In this document: piece after piece, positions 16,250-28,936 of the stretch | Layout: each line of letters begins with the position of its first letter | How positions within the stretch are numbered: the first letter of the stretch is position 1 | Notes under the pieces: generated by a model | Database searches by the model: none | Seen by the model: the letters and a program-made list of their open reading frames with translations, nothing else | Told to the model about the DNA's origin: nothing | Origin: Enterobacteriaceae bacterium RIT714 | GTDB taxonomy: Bacteria > Pseudomonadota > Gammaproteobacteria > Enterobacterales > Enterobacteriaceae | Direction: 5' to 3' | DNA length: 64,000 nt | Assembly: GCA_009668015.1 (NCBI GenBank) | Contig: WJYB01000007.1 | Span: forward strand, 162,074 to 226,073 | Program-made: the position numbers and the translations under genes

Positions 16250-17314
16250 ATGAAAGCCATTACCCTGTATGACGTTGCCCGCCTGGCGGGCGTTTCTTAT
16301 CAGACGGTTTCCCGCGTGATTAACGACGCGGATCACGTCTCTTCACGCACCCGGGAAAAGGTGCAGCAGGCGATGGCCGAGCTGCATTATGTGCCCAATC
16401 GCGGTGCCCAGCAGCTGGCCGGGAAGCGCACCCGTACGCTTGGGCTTATTACCACCGATCTGGCGCTGCATGCTCCCTCGCAGATCGCTTCGGCGGTCAA
16501 ATCCCGCGCGGGAGAGTGCGGCGCAATTGTGCTGATTTCAATGGTTGAGCATCCGCAGCTTTGTCAGGCCGCGCTGCAGGAGCTGCTGGCGCAACGTGTG
16601 GAAGGCTTGCTGGTCAATGTCCCTTTGGACGATCCTGAAGCCGAAAAGCTTCGTCAGCTGGCCGCGCCGATCCCGGTATTATTCTTTGATGTGTCGCCAT
16701 CCGCTCAGGTTCACCGCCTGGCGTTTGACGCGGAGCAGGGGGCGAGGCTGGGAGCGGAACATCTGACATCGCTCGGACACCGGCGTATCGCGTTGCTCAG
16801 TGGCCCGGAAAGTTCCGTCTCGTCACGCGCGCGTCTGGCGGGCTGGCAGGCGCATCTGGCGCAGGCAAATATCGTTCCGTGCGCCATCGCGCAGGGCGAC
16901 TGGAGCGCCGCTTCCGGTTATGAAAAAGGGCACCAGCTGCTGGCGGGCGCGACACTCCCCGACGCCATTCTGGTCGCCAACGATCAGATGGCGCTGGGCG
17001 TAATGCGCGCCTGCGCCGAGCGGGGGATTGCCGTACCCGGACAGCTCTCCGTGGTGGGATTTGATGATACCGCCGACAGCGCCTGGTTTTCACCGCCGCT
17101 GACCACCATTCGCCAGGCGTTCCGGGCTGCCGGCGAGCGCAGCGTCGAGTGGCTGCTCTCTCCTTCGAGCGACGAACGCTGGCAAATGCAGCTCCCCGTG
17201 ACGCTGGTGGAGCGCCATTCCACCGCCCGACACGCTCCGTTCCAGGCCGATCGCGAAGCGCTGGCGCAGCAGCTTAAATCACTCGCCCTGATGGCTGAAC
17301 AGCTGGCGCGGTGA
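16250..17314 (+). CDS. lacI: Lactose operon repressor LacI
   Basis: A 354-residue repressor. The helix-turn-helix TLYDVARLAGVSYQTVSRVIND is nearly that of E. coli LacI, including the YQTVSR recognition helix; the hinge helix region (RGAQQLAGKRT) and the two-lobe inducer domain follow. The C-terminus (LAQQLKSLALMAEQLAR) keeps the leucine heptads of the tetramerisation helix. The start is ATG 16250; GTG 16241 in frame is possible, and neither has a strong ribosome site. lacZ follows 106 bp downstream in the same direction, as in E. coli. Confidence 0.94.
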   Translation: MKAITLYDVARLAGVSYQTVSRVINDADHVSSRTREKVQQAMAELHYVPNRGAQQLAGKRTRTLGLITTDLALHAPSQIASAVKSRAGECGAIVLISMVEHPQLCQAALQELLAQRVEGLLVNVPLDDPEAEKLRQLAAPIPVLFFDVSPSAQVHRLAFDAEQGARLGAEHLTSLGHRRIALLSGPESSVSSRARLAGWQAHLAQANIVPCAIAQGDWSAASGYEKGHQLLAGATLPDAILVANDQMALGVMRACAERGIAVPGQLSVVGFDDTADSAWFSPPLTTIRQAFRAAGERSVEWLLSPSSDERWQMQLPVTLVERHSTARHAPFQADREALAQQLKSLALMAEQLAR

Positions 17315-17388
17315 TCCTGGTTTTGTGATCGCCCTCGCTTTGCGGGGGAACGATCCTTTACCCGGCTTCTTCTCCAGGGCATTGTGAC

Positions 17389-20507
<3,119 letters not shown>

Positions 20508-20569
20508 ACTTAACCTCGTCAGATGCGGTCACAACAGGTGGCCGCACGCTCACTTCGGAGGTTTGACTC

Positions 20570-20923
20570 ATGAAGTATGTCGATGGTTTTGTCGTTGCCG
20601 TTCCCGCGGAAAATAAGGAGGCTTATCGCGAAATGGCGGCAAAAGCGGCCCCGCTGTTTAAAGAATTTGGTGCGCTACGCATTGTCGAGTGCTGGGCTGA
20701 TGATGTTCCGGATGGAAAAGTCACCGACTTTCGCATGGCGGTGAAAGCAGAAGAGGGGGAACAGGTCGTCTTCAGCTGGATAGAGTACCCGTCGAAAGAG
20801 GTTCGCGATGCGGCCAACCAAAAGTTGATGTCCGATCCACGCATGAAGGAGTTTGGCGAGTCGATGCCTTTTGATGGCAAACGGATGATCTATGGCGGAT
20901 TTTCTCCGCTGCTCGACGAGTGA
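20570..20923 (+). CDS. ybaA: DUF1428 family protein YbaA
   Basis: A 117-residue cytoplasmic protein of the DUF1428 family with a dimeric ferredoxin-like fold (known from family structures). Conserved features are the N-terminal MKYVDGFVVAVP and the DDVPDGKVTDF segment. GGAGG at 20557-20561 lies 8 nt before the start. Function unknown. A hairpin TGCGGTCAC / GTGGCCGCA lies in the gap after lacZ, so it is probably transcribed separately. Confidence 0.95.
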   Translation: MKYVDGFVVAVPAENKEAYREMAAKAAPLFKEFGALRIVECWADDVPDGKVTDFRMAVKAEEGEQVVFSWIEYPSKEVRDAANQKLMSDPRMKEFGESMPFDGKRMIYGGFSPLLDE

Positions 20924-20931
20924 CGATCCGC

Positions 20932-20952
20932 GCCCGGCGAGACTGGCCGGGC
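20932..20952. terminator. Hairpin between convergent ybaA and pdeB
   Basis: GCCCGGC (20932-20938) pairs with GCCGGGC (20946-20952) directly before the pdeB stop codon. It lacks a clear T tract. Confidence 0.45.
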
Positions 20953-20953
20953 C

Positions 20954-22513
20954 TTAATCCGGGTCGAGATTATTCTCCGCCCAGAAGATAAACTCCGCTT
21001 TGGGCAGTGCCTTGCTGTAAAGCCAGCCCTGCCCGTACTGGACCCCGTGGCGGCGCAGCCACTCCAGTTGTCCTTCGGTTTCAATCCCTTCCGCGACCAT
21101 CGCCATATTCAACGATTTCGCCATTTCGATAATGTGCGGCGTCACGTTTTTGTATTCCAGAGCATCCACGAACGACTTATCAATCTTGAGTGTATCAACA
21201 TCAAGGTCCTGCAGATAACTGAGGCTTGAGTAACCGGTGCCGAAATCGTCGATATAAACGGGATGCCCTGCGCGGCGGAAGCTGGCAATAGCCGGTGCGC
21301 TGAACTGCGGATCGGCAAACCCTCGCTCGGTTAACTCCAGTGCAATCTGCTGCGGCTGAATCTGCCACTGATTCAGAAGGCGACCCAGCAGCGGCGGTAG
21401 CTCACTGCAAAACAGATCTGCCGGCGAGAGGTTCACTGAAATATGCTGTTCAGGATGATGGTGTAACCACTCTCCCATGTCCTCAAATACCTTTTCGATG
21501 ACCAGTCTGGTTAAGCGGGTTATCAGCCCGGTCTGCTCTGCCAGAGGGATAAAAATTTCCGGTGAAAGCAGGCTACCGTCCGGCTGTGGCCAGCGGACGA
21601 GGGCTTCGGCACCGGTTATTTTATCGCTGTCCAGTGCCACAATGGGCTGATAATGGACGACGAATTCACGCGCATTAATCGCGTCCAGCAGGCGATTACG
21701 CGGAGATTGCAGACGATGCAGAATACGCAGGACGAAGAGTGCGGCAAGGGAGCTGACCAGAGCGCCAAACGGTAGCCAGAAAAGCAGCTGTTGATGCCAG
21801 CTCTCTTTCAGCGGTTTGAGCGCGGCCCAGGCGACAACCGAGAAGCGCAGTTCTGGCACCTCTTTAGCCACGTACATTGAACCTTCGTATTGCAAAGGGG
21901 CCAGATTTTGCTGCTGTAATCGCGTCCAGATGGATTGCGCAAGCGGAGTACTGCTGGCGAAAATCAAATCGCTGTCATTGCCCACCAGCGCAGCGTCAAT
22001 CGGCCAGGAACCGAACGGGATCACGTCAATGAGGGATGACGGATCGACCATGACGAGGTAATGCTCTGATCCCAGCACCATCTTATAACGACGAATACCG
22101 AGATCGTTCTGCTGCGTCAGCCAGGCGTTATAGCCTTCACGCGTGACGCGCATCGGCGGTGGAAGGGGGACGGCGTTACTGACCTGTTCGAGCGAGGAAC
22201 AAACAGGCTTCTGGTTTTCAATGTAGGTGACTTCCTGAACATAACGATGAGAAAACGAGACACGGCGCATCGCCAGCAGATGATCGTGGCTACAGGGAAC
22301 CCCTTTCCAGGTGTCGATCTGGGCTAACGCCTCTTTGGCCTGAGCAATCACTATATTGGTGCGAATCAGCACCCGCGATGAATAGCGGTCCAGATCCTGA
22401 ACAAACCGGTCTTCTGCCTGACGATGCGCCAGCCAGACGCTCAGACATATCGGGATCAGCACGGCAAAGATCAGAACACCAGTCACCAGGCTAACCAGAT
22501 GGCGAGTTGTCAT
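20954..22513 (-). CDS. pdeB: Cyclic-di-GMP phosphodiesterase PdeB (YlaB)
   Basis: A 519-residue inner-membrane enzyme that hydrolyses c-di-GMP. A membrane helix (about 7-28) precedes a periplasmic CSS-motif sensor domain with cysteines in VPCSHDH and PVCSSLE; a second helix lies near 240-262, followed by a cytoplasmic EAL domain. The EAL motif is GAEALVRW, and the metal/base motifs LTERGF, DDFGTGYSSLSYL, LKIDKSFV and AEGIET are all present, so it should be active. DsbA/B-dependent disulfide control is known for CSS-domain relatives and is inferred here. Confidence 0.94.
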   Translation of the reverse strand: MTTRHLVSLVTGVLIFAVLIPICLSVWLAHRQAEDRFVQDLDRYSSRVLIRTNIVIAQAKEALAQIDTWKGVPCSHDHLLAMRRVSFSHRYVQEVTYIENQKPVCSSLEQVSNAVPLPPPMRVTREGYNAWLTQQNDLGIRRYKMVLGSEHYLVMVDPSSLIDVIPFGSWPIDAALVGNDSDLIFASSTPLAQSIWTRLQQQNLAPLQYEGSMYVAKEVPELRFSVVAWAALKPLKESWHQQLLFWLPFGALVSSLAALFVLRILHRLQSPRNRLLDAINAREFVVHYQPIVALDSDKITGAEALVRWPQPDGSLLSPEIFIPLAEQTGLITRLTRLVIEKVFEDMGEWLHHHPEQHISVNLSPADLFCSELPPLLGRLLNQWQIQPQQIALELTERGFADPQFSAPAIASFRRAGHPVYIDDFGTGYSSLSYLQDLDVDTLKIDKSFVDALEYKNVTPHIIEMAKSLNMAMVAEGIETEGQLEWLRRHGVQYGQGWLYSKALPKAEFIFWAENNLDPD

Positions 22514-22607
22514 GCTACGGTTTCCTTCCTGATGTGCTGAATTAAATTATCGGAGAATGATAATCTTATAGCATGCGGCGAGGGTTGATTTGATTCAGGT
22601 AAGGCCA

Positions 22608-23327
22608 ATGAAAAAAAAAGAATTTGTTACGCAAGATCTGCTGAGCAAAATTTACCAGGAGACCACGCCGGGGCCGCGTAAACTGTCGCCGGAAAGGCAG
22701 CTCGCCGAAGAGTACGGTGTGTCGCGGTTTACCATACGCCAGGCGCTGGAAAAGCTGGTGAGCATTGGTGTGGTGAGGATTGTGCAGGGGTCGGGGATCT
22801 GGATCAATGAGCAGGCGCGTAATAACCCTCTGGTTTATAACTCGATTACGGAAAAACGCTTCGATCAGATCCGCTACCGGATGATCAGCCTGCATAAAAA
22901 GCGTCCCGACCGCGCTGCGCAGCAGATTTTTGGCATCCCCGAGGAGAGCTTTATCTGGCACTTTTGCCGTCTTCGCTACGTGGATGATGTACCGGTGCAG
23001 CTTGAGGTATCCAGTATGCCGGTAACGGATTTTCCCGATCTCAACCAACAGGCGATTGAGCGTTCGATCCAGCAATATGTACTGAGTAAAGGGTTAACTA
23101 TTTCGCATATGTTGACCACCTATCGCGCCGTAAGCGTGAGCCGTGAACAGGCGGTGATACTGGGCTGCAAAAAGGGCAGCCCGGCAATGCACATTAATAA
23201 TCGCGGTATTCTGGACGGCGGACGCGTGTTTGAAGTGAGTGACATCATCGACATCAACTACACCTGCACCTACGTTATTCCCTACAACCGCGATAATCTG
23301 GCGTGGCGGCAAAATCAGGGCGTATGA
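22608..23327 (+). CDS. GntR/HutC-family transcription regulator
   Basis: A 239-residue regulator with an N-terminal winged helix (about 5-70, [25 protein letters not shown]) and a C-terminal UTRA effector domain (about 90-235) that normally binds a sugar phosphate. ATG 22608 follows AGGTAAGG; an in-frame TTG at 22590 is less likely. It converges on the dehydratase gene, sharing 13 bp at the 3' ends, and is the likely regulator of that gene and of the PTS gene beyond it. Its effector is unknown. Confidence 0.88.
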   Translation: MKKKEFVTQDLLSKIYQETTPGPRKLSPERQLAEEYGVSRFTIRQALEKLVSIGVVRIVQGSGIWINEQARNNPLVYNSITEKRFDQIRYRMISLHKKRPDRAAQQIFGIPEESFIWHFCRLRYVDDVPVQLEVSSMPVTDFPDLNQQAIERSIQQYVLSKGLTISHMLTTYRAVSVSREQAVILGCKKGSPAMHINNRGILDGGRVFEVSDIIDINYTCTYVIPYNRDNLAWRQNQGV

Positions 23328-24514
23328 ATCGCGCCATCGGGCAGGCGGCTCTGCGTCCATTCATGCGGGCGATAGAGAACAGGATGCGCGAGTGCCAACG
23401 CTTCGTTGAATCCGACGCCAATTCCCGCCCCGACGGGTGGATAGACAAATCCCTCTTTCACTTCAGGCGCACCCGGGAAGACGCTATCCGTGGTGGCCGA
23501 GCGGGGAATAAACTCCTGGATGGCGGCATTGTGCAGATGAATATTCAGATGCGTATTTACCGCCACGCCAATTGGGGTCATATCGCCCGGTCCATGCCAC
23601 GCCAGACGGATCCCAAAGGCCTGACACAGATGCGCCAGCTTCAGTGCCGGTGTAATTCCCCCGATCTGAGAAACGTGGCAGCGAATAAAATCAATGCGGC
23701 GGTTAACGATCAGATCGTGCCATTCGGCAGGATTATTGAATAATTCGCCCATCGCCAGCGGAACACAGCTTTGCTGACGGATTTGTTCCAGCCAGCCGCT
23801 TTGCTGGGGCGGCAAAATATCTTCGATGAAATAGGGCTGGAAGGGTTCGAGTTGTTTAGCCAGTTGAACCGCTTGCTGGGGAAATAACCGCTCATGGACG
23901 TCGTGAAGAATATGCAGTTTCCAGCCATATTTTTCGCGCAGGGCGCGGAACATCTCAACGGTATTATTCATGTATTCATGCTGATCGAACCACGCGCCGG
24001 GCGTTGGATTATCCGGCGAGTGAAGCTCCGACGGCGTGCCGCCGTAAAAGCCGAGCTGGCAGCGAATATGGCGATATCCGCGGGCAATGAGGGCATCCAC
24101 CGAGGCGAACAGCTCCTCCAGCGTTTCGCCGCTGGCGTGGCTGTAGGCAGCAATCGCATCACGGGATTTTCCGCCAAACAGCTGATACAGCGGCATCCCG
24201 GCGAGCTGGCCTTTAATGTCCCAGAGTGCCATATCGACGCCCGATATCGCATTGTTCATCACCGGGCCGTTACGCCAGTAGGCGTTCACGTTCATCATCT
24301 GCCACAGGTCTTCAATGTTGTTGGCATCGCGCCCGATGAGCAACGGTTTGAGATACTCATCGACCAACGTTTTAACCGCCAGCGGACGTTGCTGGAAAGT
24401 GGCGCAGCCGTGGCCGATGATGCCCTGTTCAGTCGTGACACGGACGGTCACCAGATTGTGTCGGTCCGGGCGAGTAATAAAACACTCGATATTTTTGATA
24501 ATCACAGGCGTCAC
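23315..24514 (-). CDS. Enolase-superfamily sugar-acid dehydratase (ManD/RspA-like)
   Basis: A 399-residue member of the mandelate racemase/enolase superfamily, ManD (D-mannonate dehydratase)/RspA subgroup. Metal ligands are visible in order: [24 protein letters not shown]; a histidine motif [12 protein letters not shown] follows. Compared with E. coli RspA it has the conserved [22 protein letters not shown] segment. The start is GTG 24514, with AAGGAG 7 nt upstream. Several RspA-type members have low activity, so mannonate/gluconate turnover should not be assumed. It is divergent from the PTS gene. Confidence 0.85.
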   Translation of the reverse strand: MTPVIIKNIECFITRPDRHNLVTVRVTTEQGIIGHGCATFQQRPLAVKTLVDEYLKPLLIGRDANNIEDLWQMMNVNAYWRNGPVMNNAISGVDMALWDIKGQLAGMPLYQLFGGKSRDAIAAYSHASGETLEELFASVDALIARGYRHIRCQLGFYGGTPSELHSPDNPTPGAWFDQHEYMNNTVEMFRALREKYGWKLHILHDVHERLFPQQAVQLAKQLEPFQPYFIEDILPPQQSGWLEQIRQQSCVPLAMGELFNNPAEWHDLIVNRRIDFIRCHVSQIGGITPALKLAHLCQAFGIRLAWHGPGDMTPIGVAVNTHLNIHLHNAAIQEFIPRSATTDSVFPGAPEVKEGFVYPPVGAGIGVGFNEALALAHPVLYRPHEWTQSRLPDGAIHTP

Positions 24515-24691
24515 GAAATAACTCCTTTGCTGCACTGTGGGAATAGGTTATGGCGAATATCATCGCCCTAAAAAAGGGGGCGGGTAAACCGTTTTTTTTA
24601 CTATTTATTTTGGTCAGTTATTTCATGGTAATGTAATTAAAAACCATACCAATTTTGCTATCACTCGCTTTTTAGCGCCTTGTGGTTGGCT

Positions 24692-24713
24692 AATTGTGAG
24701 CGATATCAAATTT
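24692..24713 (+). promoter_or_regulatory. Probable CRP site upstream of the PTS gene
   Basis: TGTGA (24695-24699), six bases, TCAAA (24706-24710), with AT flanks: 9 of 10 core bases of the CRP consensus. It lies about 80 bp before the PTS start, consistent with catabolite control. An ATGGT...ACCAT inverted repeat at 24625-24647 might be the GntR site. Confidence 0.6.
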
Positions 24714-24792
24714 TATTGGTTTGTTTTGTGGTCTGGGTTTAATTATGCTTCATGGCAACATTAAAACGACAACATCACTCGGCAGGAGATTT

Positions 24793-26172
24793 ATGGGCAC
24801 GCAAGAAGCCATTAATAATATTATTCGTCTGGTCGGCGGCCAGGGGAATATTAATAAAGTCTGGCACTGCATGACGCGACTTCGCTTTGATTTAATTGAC
24901 GATAATAAAGTTGATCAAACGGAGATAAAAAAACTGCCTGGCGTGCTGGGCGCGCAGCTCCAGAGCGATCAGTTTCAGGTGATTATCGGACCTAAAGTAA
25001 ACAGCTGGTATGAGCAAATGCTCAGCGTGTTGGGCGACAAAGACGACGCGACGGCAGCGGTGGCGCCGAAAGGGCGCAAGAGCCTGGTATCACTGTTTAT
25101 GGATACCGTTTCGGGCGTGTTTGGTCCGATTGTTCCGGCAATCGCGGGCGCGGGAATGATCAAAGGGTTGTTGGCCGGCCTGATTGCGCTAAAAGTGGTT
25201 TCCGCCAAAAGCGATACGGTGATGGTGATCGATCTGATCGCCAGCGGCGTCTTTTATTTCCTGCCGTTTTTCCTGGCGGTCTCTGCGGCAAAGATCTTTA
25301 AAACCAATGAATATCTGGCGGCAGCCGTCGCGGCGTGCCTGATGTATCCGTCACTGATCGAGGCAGCCAAAGCGCTGGCGACGCATCAGGAGGGCGCGGT
25401 GAGCGCCATCTGGTTACTGGATGTGATTCCGGTGTCGGTGTTTAACTACGCCTCCAGCGTGATCCCGGTGATCTTCTCTGTTCTGGCTCTGAGCTATATC
25501 CATCGCTGGGTGGATAGCATTATGCCTGACGTGTTAAAAACCGTCTTTACGCCAACGCTAACGCTGTTTTTAGGCGCCCTGGCAGCGCTGGTGGTGATTG
25601 GCCCGATTGGTATCTGGTTAGGCAAAGGACTGGCGCTGTTTATCGAAGGGCTGTTTAGCGTGTCGGCCAGTTTTGCTGGTCTGGTGGTCGGCGCCATTCG
25701 TCCGGTCGCGATTCTGACCGGTATGCACCACGCGATGACGCCTATTGCACTGCAGAACTTCAGCGATCGCGGTTATGACATGCTGATGCCGATGATGTTT
25801 ATGGCCAACATGGCGATTGCGGGCGCGACGTTTGCGATCTGGCGTCTGAGCAACGATCGCCAGGAGAGAACGGTAACGCTCTCGGCCGCCATTTCTGCGC
25901 TGCTGGGGATTACTGAGCCGGCTCTGTTTGGTGTGCTGACGCGCTACAAAAAAGCGTTTATTGCCGCAACAATTGCCAGTTCGTTGGCCTCGGCGTTTAT
26001 CGCCTTCTTTGGCGTTCGCCTTTACGGCTACATCCTGTCGAGCATTTTCAGTTTGCCGGCCTATATCGGCCCGTACTTTATCTTTGCGGTGTCAGGGGTC
26101 GTGATGGCGCTGGTGATCTCCTTTGTGTTAACCACCATGCTGGTGGGCAAAGAACCGTCTTCAGAAAATTAA
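24793..26172 (+). CDS. PTS sugar transporter, EIIBC of the glucose/beta-glucoside family
   Basis: A 459-residue inner-membrane phosphotransferase permease. The N-terminal EIIB domain (1-85) carries the phosphorylated cysteine C26 in KVWHCMTRLRF; the EIIC domain (about 105-450) has ten or so helices, a GMHHAMTP loop and the GITEPALFG signature. There is no EIIA domain, so it probably uses the cell's EIIA-Glc (Crr). ATG 24793 follows CAGGAGA; the frame upstream is not needed. The substrate is unknown; it resembles beta-glucoside/sucrose-type permeases more than PtsG. Confidence 0.88.
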   Translation: MGTQEAINNIIRLVGGQGNINKVWHCMTRLRFDLIDDNKVDQTEIKKLPGVLGAQLQSDQFQVIIGPKVNSWYEQMLSVLGDKDDATAAVAPKGRKSLVSLFMDTVSGVFGPIVPAIAGAGMIKGLLAGLIALKVVSAKSDTVMVIDLIASGVFYFLPFFLAVSAAKIFKTNEYLAAAVAACLMYPSLIEAAKALATHQEGAVSAIWLLDVIPVSVFNYASSVIPVIFSVLALSYIHRWVDSIMPDVLKTVFTPTLTLFLGALAALVVIGPIGIWLGKGLALFIEGLFSVSASFAGLVVGAIRPVAILTGMHHAMTPIALQNFSDRGYDMLMPMMFMANMAIAGATFAIWRLSNDRQERTVTLSAAISALLGITEPALFGVLTRYKKAFIAATIASSLASAFIAFFGVRLYGYILSSIFSLPAYIGPYFIFAVSGVVMALVISFVLTTMLVGKEPSSEN

Positions 26173-26179
26173 GCAGATT

Positions 26180-26209
26180 CCCTCACCCGCCTGGGTGGGG
26201 GTTGTTTTT
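26180..26209 (+). terminator. Rho-independent terminator after the PTS gene
   Basis: CCCTCACCC (26180-26188) pairs, with one or two G-T pairs, with GGGTGGGGG (26193-26201), followed by TTGTTTTT. Confidence 0.75.
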
Positions 26210-26229
26210 GCGCTGCGACTCGGATAGAC

Positions 26230-26250
26230 TTTTGTTATGTTATAACAAAA
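26230..26250 (+). promoter_or_regulatory. Zur operator for rpmE2-rpmJ2
   Basis: TTTTGTTAT (26230-26238) and ATAACAAAA (26242-26250) are perfect inverted 9-bp arms around GTT. The core TGTTAT-N3-ATAACA is the Zur box. It lies 15 bp before the rpmE2 start. Confidence 0.85.
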
Positions 26251-26265
26251 CATGATGAGCGTAAG

Positions 26266-26526
26266 ATGAAACCTGATATCCATCCGTACTACCGCACGGT
26301 CGTTTTTCACGACACCAGTGCCAACGAATATTTCAAAGTCGGATCGACAATTAAAACCGACCGCGAAATCGAACTCGACGGCGAGACATACCCCTACATC
26401 ACTATTGAGGTATCGTCGAAATCGCATCCGTACTACACCGGCAAGCAGAAAACCTTCTCGACAGAAGGCAGCGCTGCGCGCTTCCGCCAGCGTTTTGGCG
26501 GTTTTATTAATGCGAAGCGAGGTTAA
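26266..26526 (+). CDS. rpmE2: Zinc-independent 50S ribosomal protein L31 type B
   Basis: An 86-residue L31 paralogue (YkgM). It has no cysteine at all, so it lacks the zinc ribbon of RpmE and can replace it when zinc is scarce, releasing zinc from ribosomes. Control by Zur is supported by the operator at 26230-26250. rpmJ2 starts 2 nt after its stop. Confidence 0.96.
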   Translation: MKPDIHPYYRTVVFHDTSANEYFKVGSTIKTDREIELDGETYPYITIEVSSKSHPYYTGKQKTFSTEGSAARFRQRFGGFINAKRG

Positions 26527-26528
26527 CC

Positions 26529-26669
26529 ATGCAGGTTGTCAACTCGCTCCGCAGTGCAAAACAGCGCCATCCGGACTGTCAGATTGTAAAACGCAAAGGA
26601 CGCCTGTACGTGATTTGCAAATCAAACCCGCGCTTTAAAGCGGTACAGGGACGTAAGAAAAGACGTTAA
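26529..26669 (+). CDS. rpmJ2: Zinc-independent 50S ribosomal protein L36 type B
   Basis: A 46-residue L36 paralogue (YkgO), beginning [20 protein letters not shown] and ending GRKKRR. It retains two cysteines (C17, C30) but not the full zinc-binding set of RpmJ. It is co-transcribed with rpmE2, as in E. coli, under the Zur box. Its stop codon shares three bases (TTAA overlap) with the convergent GNAT gene. Confidence 0.95.
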   Translation: MQVVNSLRSAKQRHPDCQIVKRKGRLYVICKSNPRFKAVQGRKKRR

Positions 26670-27376
26670 CGTAGTGATTCTCGCCAGTTTTCCAGGGATC
26701 TTTTCTGCTCGCCGTCGGCGGTAAAATTGTCGGCGGCGAGCCAGTTCTGGAATGCGCGGGAAACGGCTTCCCACTCGTTATCAATAAGGGAAAACCAGTC
26801 GGTGTCACGGTTGTGGCCTTTAATCACCAGCGCCTGGCGAAATTGCCCTTCATACTGAAATCCTAAACGCAGCGCCGCCCGGCGCGAAGGCGCATTCAGA
26901 CTATTGCATTTCCACTCGTAGCGACGATAGCCAAGCGTGTCGAACACGTAGCGCATCAGCAGATACTGTGCCTCTGTGGACATCGGCGTGCGGCTCAGCA
27001 GCGGGGAAAAATGGACATGCCCCACTTCCACCACCCCATTTTTAGCGTCAATGCGCATCAGCGCCAGCGTGCCGACCGGCGCGTTCGTTTGGTTGTCGAT
27101 AACGGTGAAGTGAATGGGATCTGATAATTCGCAGACGCTGGCGACCCAGTTTGTGAAATCCTCCACGCTGGCGTCCGGCTCGCGCAGCAACCACGTCCAG
27201 CTGCGGGTATCCGGCGCCAGCGCGTAGGCGGCAAACAGCGCGGCGGCGTGCTCTGTGCGTAAAGGCGTCAGCGAGCAATACTCCCCTTTCAGCTCCACGC
27301 GCGCGGGGTGCTGTCGCGGCTGCCAGTCGATAAGTGCCTCGCCGACCGGCTGGCCAAACTGATTGCATTGATTCAT
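26666..27376 (-). CDS. GNAT-family N-acetyltransferase (RimJ/RimL type)
   Basis: A 236-residue acetyltransferase. The GNAT core lies at about 30-205: the acetyl-CoA region includes [16 protein letters not shown] and the C-terminal motif [23 protein letters not shown], typical of RimL-like enzymes that modify protein N-termini or small amines. The substrate is unknown. It is divergent from a MocR regulator with a 99-bp shared promoter region, so it is likely that regulator's target. It is convergent with rpmJ2. Confidence 0.88.
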   Translation of the reverse strand: MNQCNQFGQPVGEALIDWQPRQHPARVELKGEYCSLTPLRTEHAAALFAAYALAPDTRSWTWLLREPDASVEDFTNWVASVCELSDPIHFTVIDNQTNAPVGTLALMRIDAKNGVVEVGHVHFSPLLSRTPMSTEAQYLLMRYVFDTLGYRRYEWKCNSLNAPSRRAALRLGFQYEGQFRQALVIKGHNRDTDWFSLIDNEWEAVSRAFQNWLAADNFTADGEQKRSLENWRESLR

Positions 27377-27420
27377 GTTGATCTCCCTGGTTTGAGTAGA
27401 GATTCAGCTTAGGAAATAAG

Positions 27421-27465
27421 TGGACCCTTAAAAAGGTCCACCAGGGCGTGTTATGGTGGTACCAC
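27421..27465. promoter_or_regulatory. Palindromes between the GNAT and MocR genes
   Basis: TGGACC...GGTCCA (27421-27440; 6-bp arms, 8-bp spacer) and the perfect 10-bp palindrome GTGGTACCAC (27456-27465), the latter just before the MocR ribosome site GGAGG. Candidate operators for autoregulation and for the acetyltransferase; not tested. Confidence 0.5.
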
Positions 27466-27475
27466 GGAGGTGAAG

Positions 27476-28936
27476 ATGAATATTCCTGGCGATGATTTTT
27501 ACGCATTAATCAGTGATGCGCTGCAACGACGCGGGGCGCAGACGCTGCAGCGCTCGCTTTATCTCGCCTTGCGAGCCGCCATTCTCGATGGCCGATTGCA
27601 GGCGGAGAGCCGTTTACCCGGTTCCCGTATCATTGCCGGACAACTGGCGATCTCCCGCAATACGGTCAATGCCGCGCTGGAACAGCTGACGCTGGAAGGT
27701 TATTTGCACCGTAACCGACAGGGCACGCGTGTTGCCCTCCAGGAAAAAGGCGAACCCGGGCCGTCGTCTCACGCGCTGGAGGTGACGTTAGCGCAGCGCG
27801 TGTCGCAGCTTCCTCCCCCCACCGCGCGAGAAACGCCGGTGCCTGCGTTCACCCCCGGAACGCCTGCGATTAATTATTTCCCGTTGCCGCTGTGGAGGCT
27901 TCTATACGACAGGGTGTTGCGCGAAGAGGGCAGCGCGTTACTGGGTTATGGCTCCCCGGCGGGGGAGTTGTCGCTGCGCAAAGCGATTGCTCGTCACCTG
28001 GCGCTCTCCCGTGGTATTCACTGCGACGCCAGCCAGATTGTGATCACAGAAGGGGCGCTGGAAGGTGTGAGCTTATGTACCCAGCTGCTGAGTGAAACCG
28101 GGGATACCGTCTGGATTGAGAATCCGGGTTACGCGGGGGCGAAAAGCGCGTTTATGACATCCGGACTGAGGATGGTCGGCATGCCTGTCGATGAAGAAGG
28201 CCTGCGTCTGGAGATAAACGGTGAGCACTCACCAGCGCTTATTTTCACCTCGCCTTCGCATCAGTTTCCCTACGGGAGCGTGTTAAGTATCAACCGGCGG
28301 CTGGCGTTGCTGGAGTTTGCTCGTCAGCATAATGCGTGGATTATTGAAGATGATTATGACAGTGAGTTTCGCTATAGCGGCGAACTTGTGCCCGCCATGA
28401 TGGGGATGCAGAAAAATGCGCCCGTGGTCTATTTAGGTACGTTCAGTAAAACGCTGTTCCCCTCGCTGCGAACCGGATTTATGGTGCTGCCGCAGGCGCT
28501 CGCCCGCGCTGCACAGCCGGTGATGGGGGCGCTTCTGCGAGGTGGACATCGCGCGGAGCAGCGCACGCTGGCGTTGTTTATTGAAGAGGGACACTATGCG
28601 CGGCATCTGGCCGCCATGCGACGACTGTATCGCAAGCGCTACAGAGAGTTGCGTGACGCACTTCATGCCGAACTGCTTGTCGCGCATCGGGTGCTGGCCG
28701 GAGAAGGGGGGATGCACCTGACCGTAGCGATTGATGGCATTGATGATAAGTGGGTGGCGCAGCAGGCCAGGCAGTATCATCTTGCCCCCGCGGCGCTAAG
28801 CGGATATTACCTGGATGAGCAGCAGGGGCAAACCGGTCTGGTGCTGGGGTATGGAAATACCCCAGCGTCGCAATTTGCGCCCGGCATCAGGCGCTTGCAG
28901 AGTCTTATTACGCAGTGGCAGGGCGGGAAAGGGTAA
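27476..28936 (+). CDS. MocR-family PLP-dependent transcription regulator
   Basis: 486 residues: a GntR winged helix (about 15-85, [23 protein letters not shown]) fused to a fold-type-I aminotransferase domain (about 110-480). The PLP lysine is in [15 protein letters not shown] and the aspartate in [14 protein letters not shown]; such proteins are PLP-sensing activators or repressors, not enzymes. The pattern is closer to PdxR-type MocR than to YczR. ATG 27476 follows GGAGG by 5 nt. The 3' end overlaps the end of convergent ylaC by 29 bp. Confidence 0.88.
   Translation: MNIPGDDFYALISDALQRRGAQTLQRSLYLALRAAILDGRLQAESRLPGSRIIAGQLAISRNTVNAALEQLTLEGYLHRNRQGTRVALQEKGEPGPSSHALEVTLAQRVSQLPPPTARETPVPAFTPGTPAINYFPLPLWRLLYDRVLREEGSALLGYGSPAGELSLRKAIARHLALSRGIHCDASQIVITEGALEGVSLCTQLLSETGDTVWIENPGYAGAKSAFMTSGLRMVGMPVDEEGLRLEINGEHSPALIFTSPSHQFPYGSVLSINRRLALLEFARQHNAWIIEDDYDSEFRYSGELVPAMMGMQKNAPVVYLGTFSKTLFPSLRTGFMVLPQALARAAQPVMGALLRGGHRAEQRTLALFIEEGHYARHLAAMRRLYRKRYRELRDALHAELLVAHRVLAGEGGMHLTVAIDGIDDKWVAQQARQYHLAPAALSGYYLDEQQGQTGLVLGYGNTPASQFAPGIRRLQSLITQWQGGKG

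Noticed and set aside
24536..24792. RNA antiterminator (BglG-type) leader for the PTS gene
   Set aside because: No terminator-like hairpin in the leader and no antiterminator gene nearby; a CRP site and a GntR regulator explain control better.
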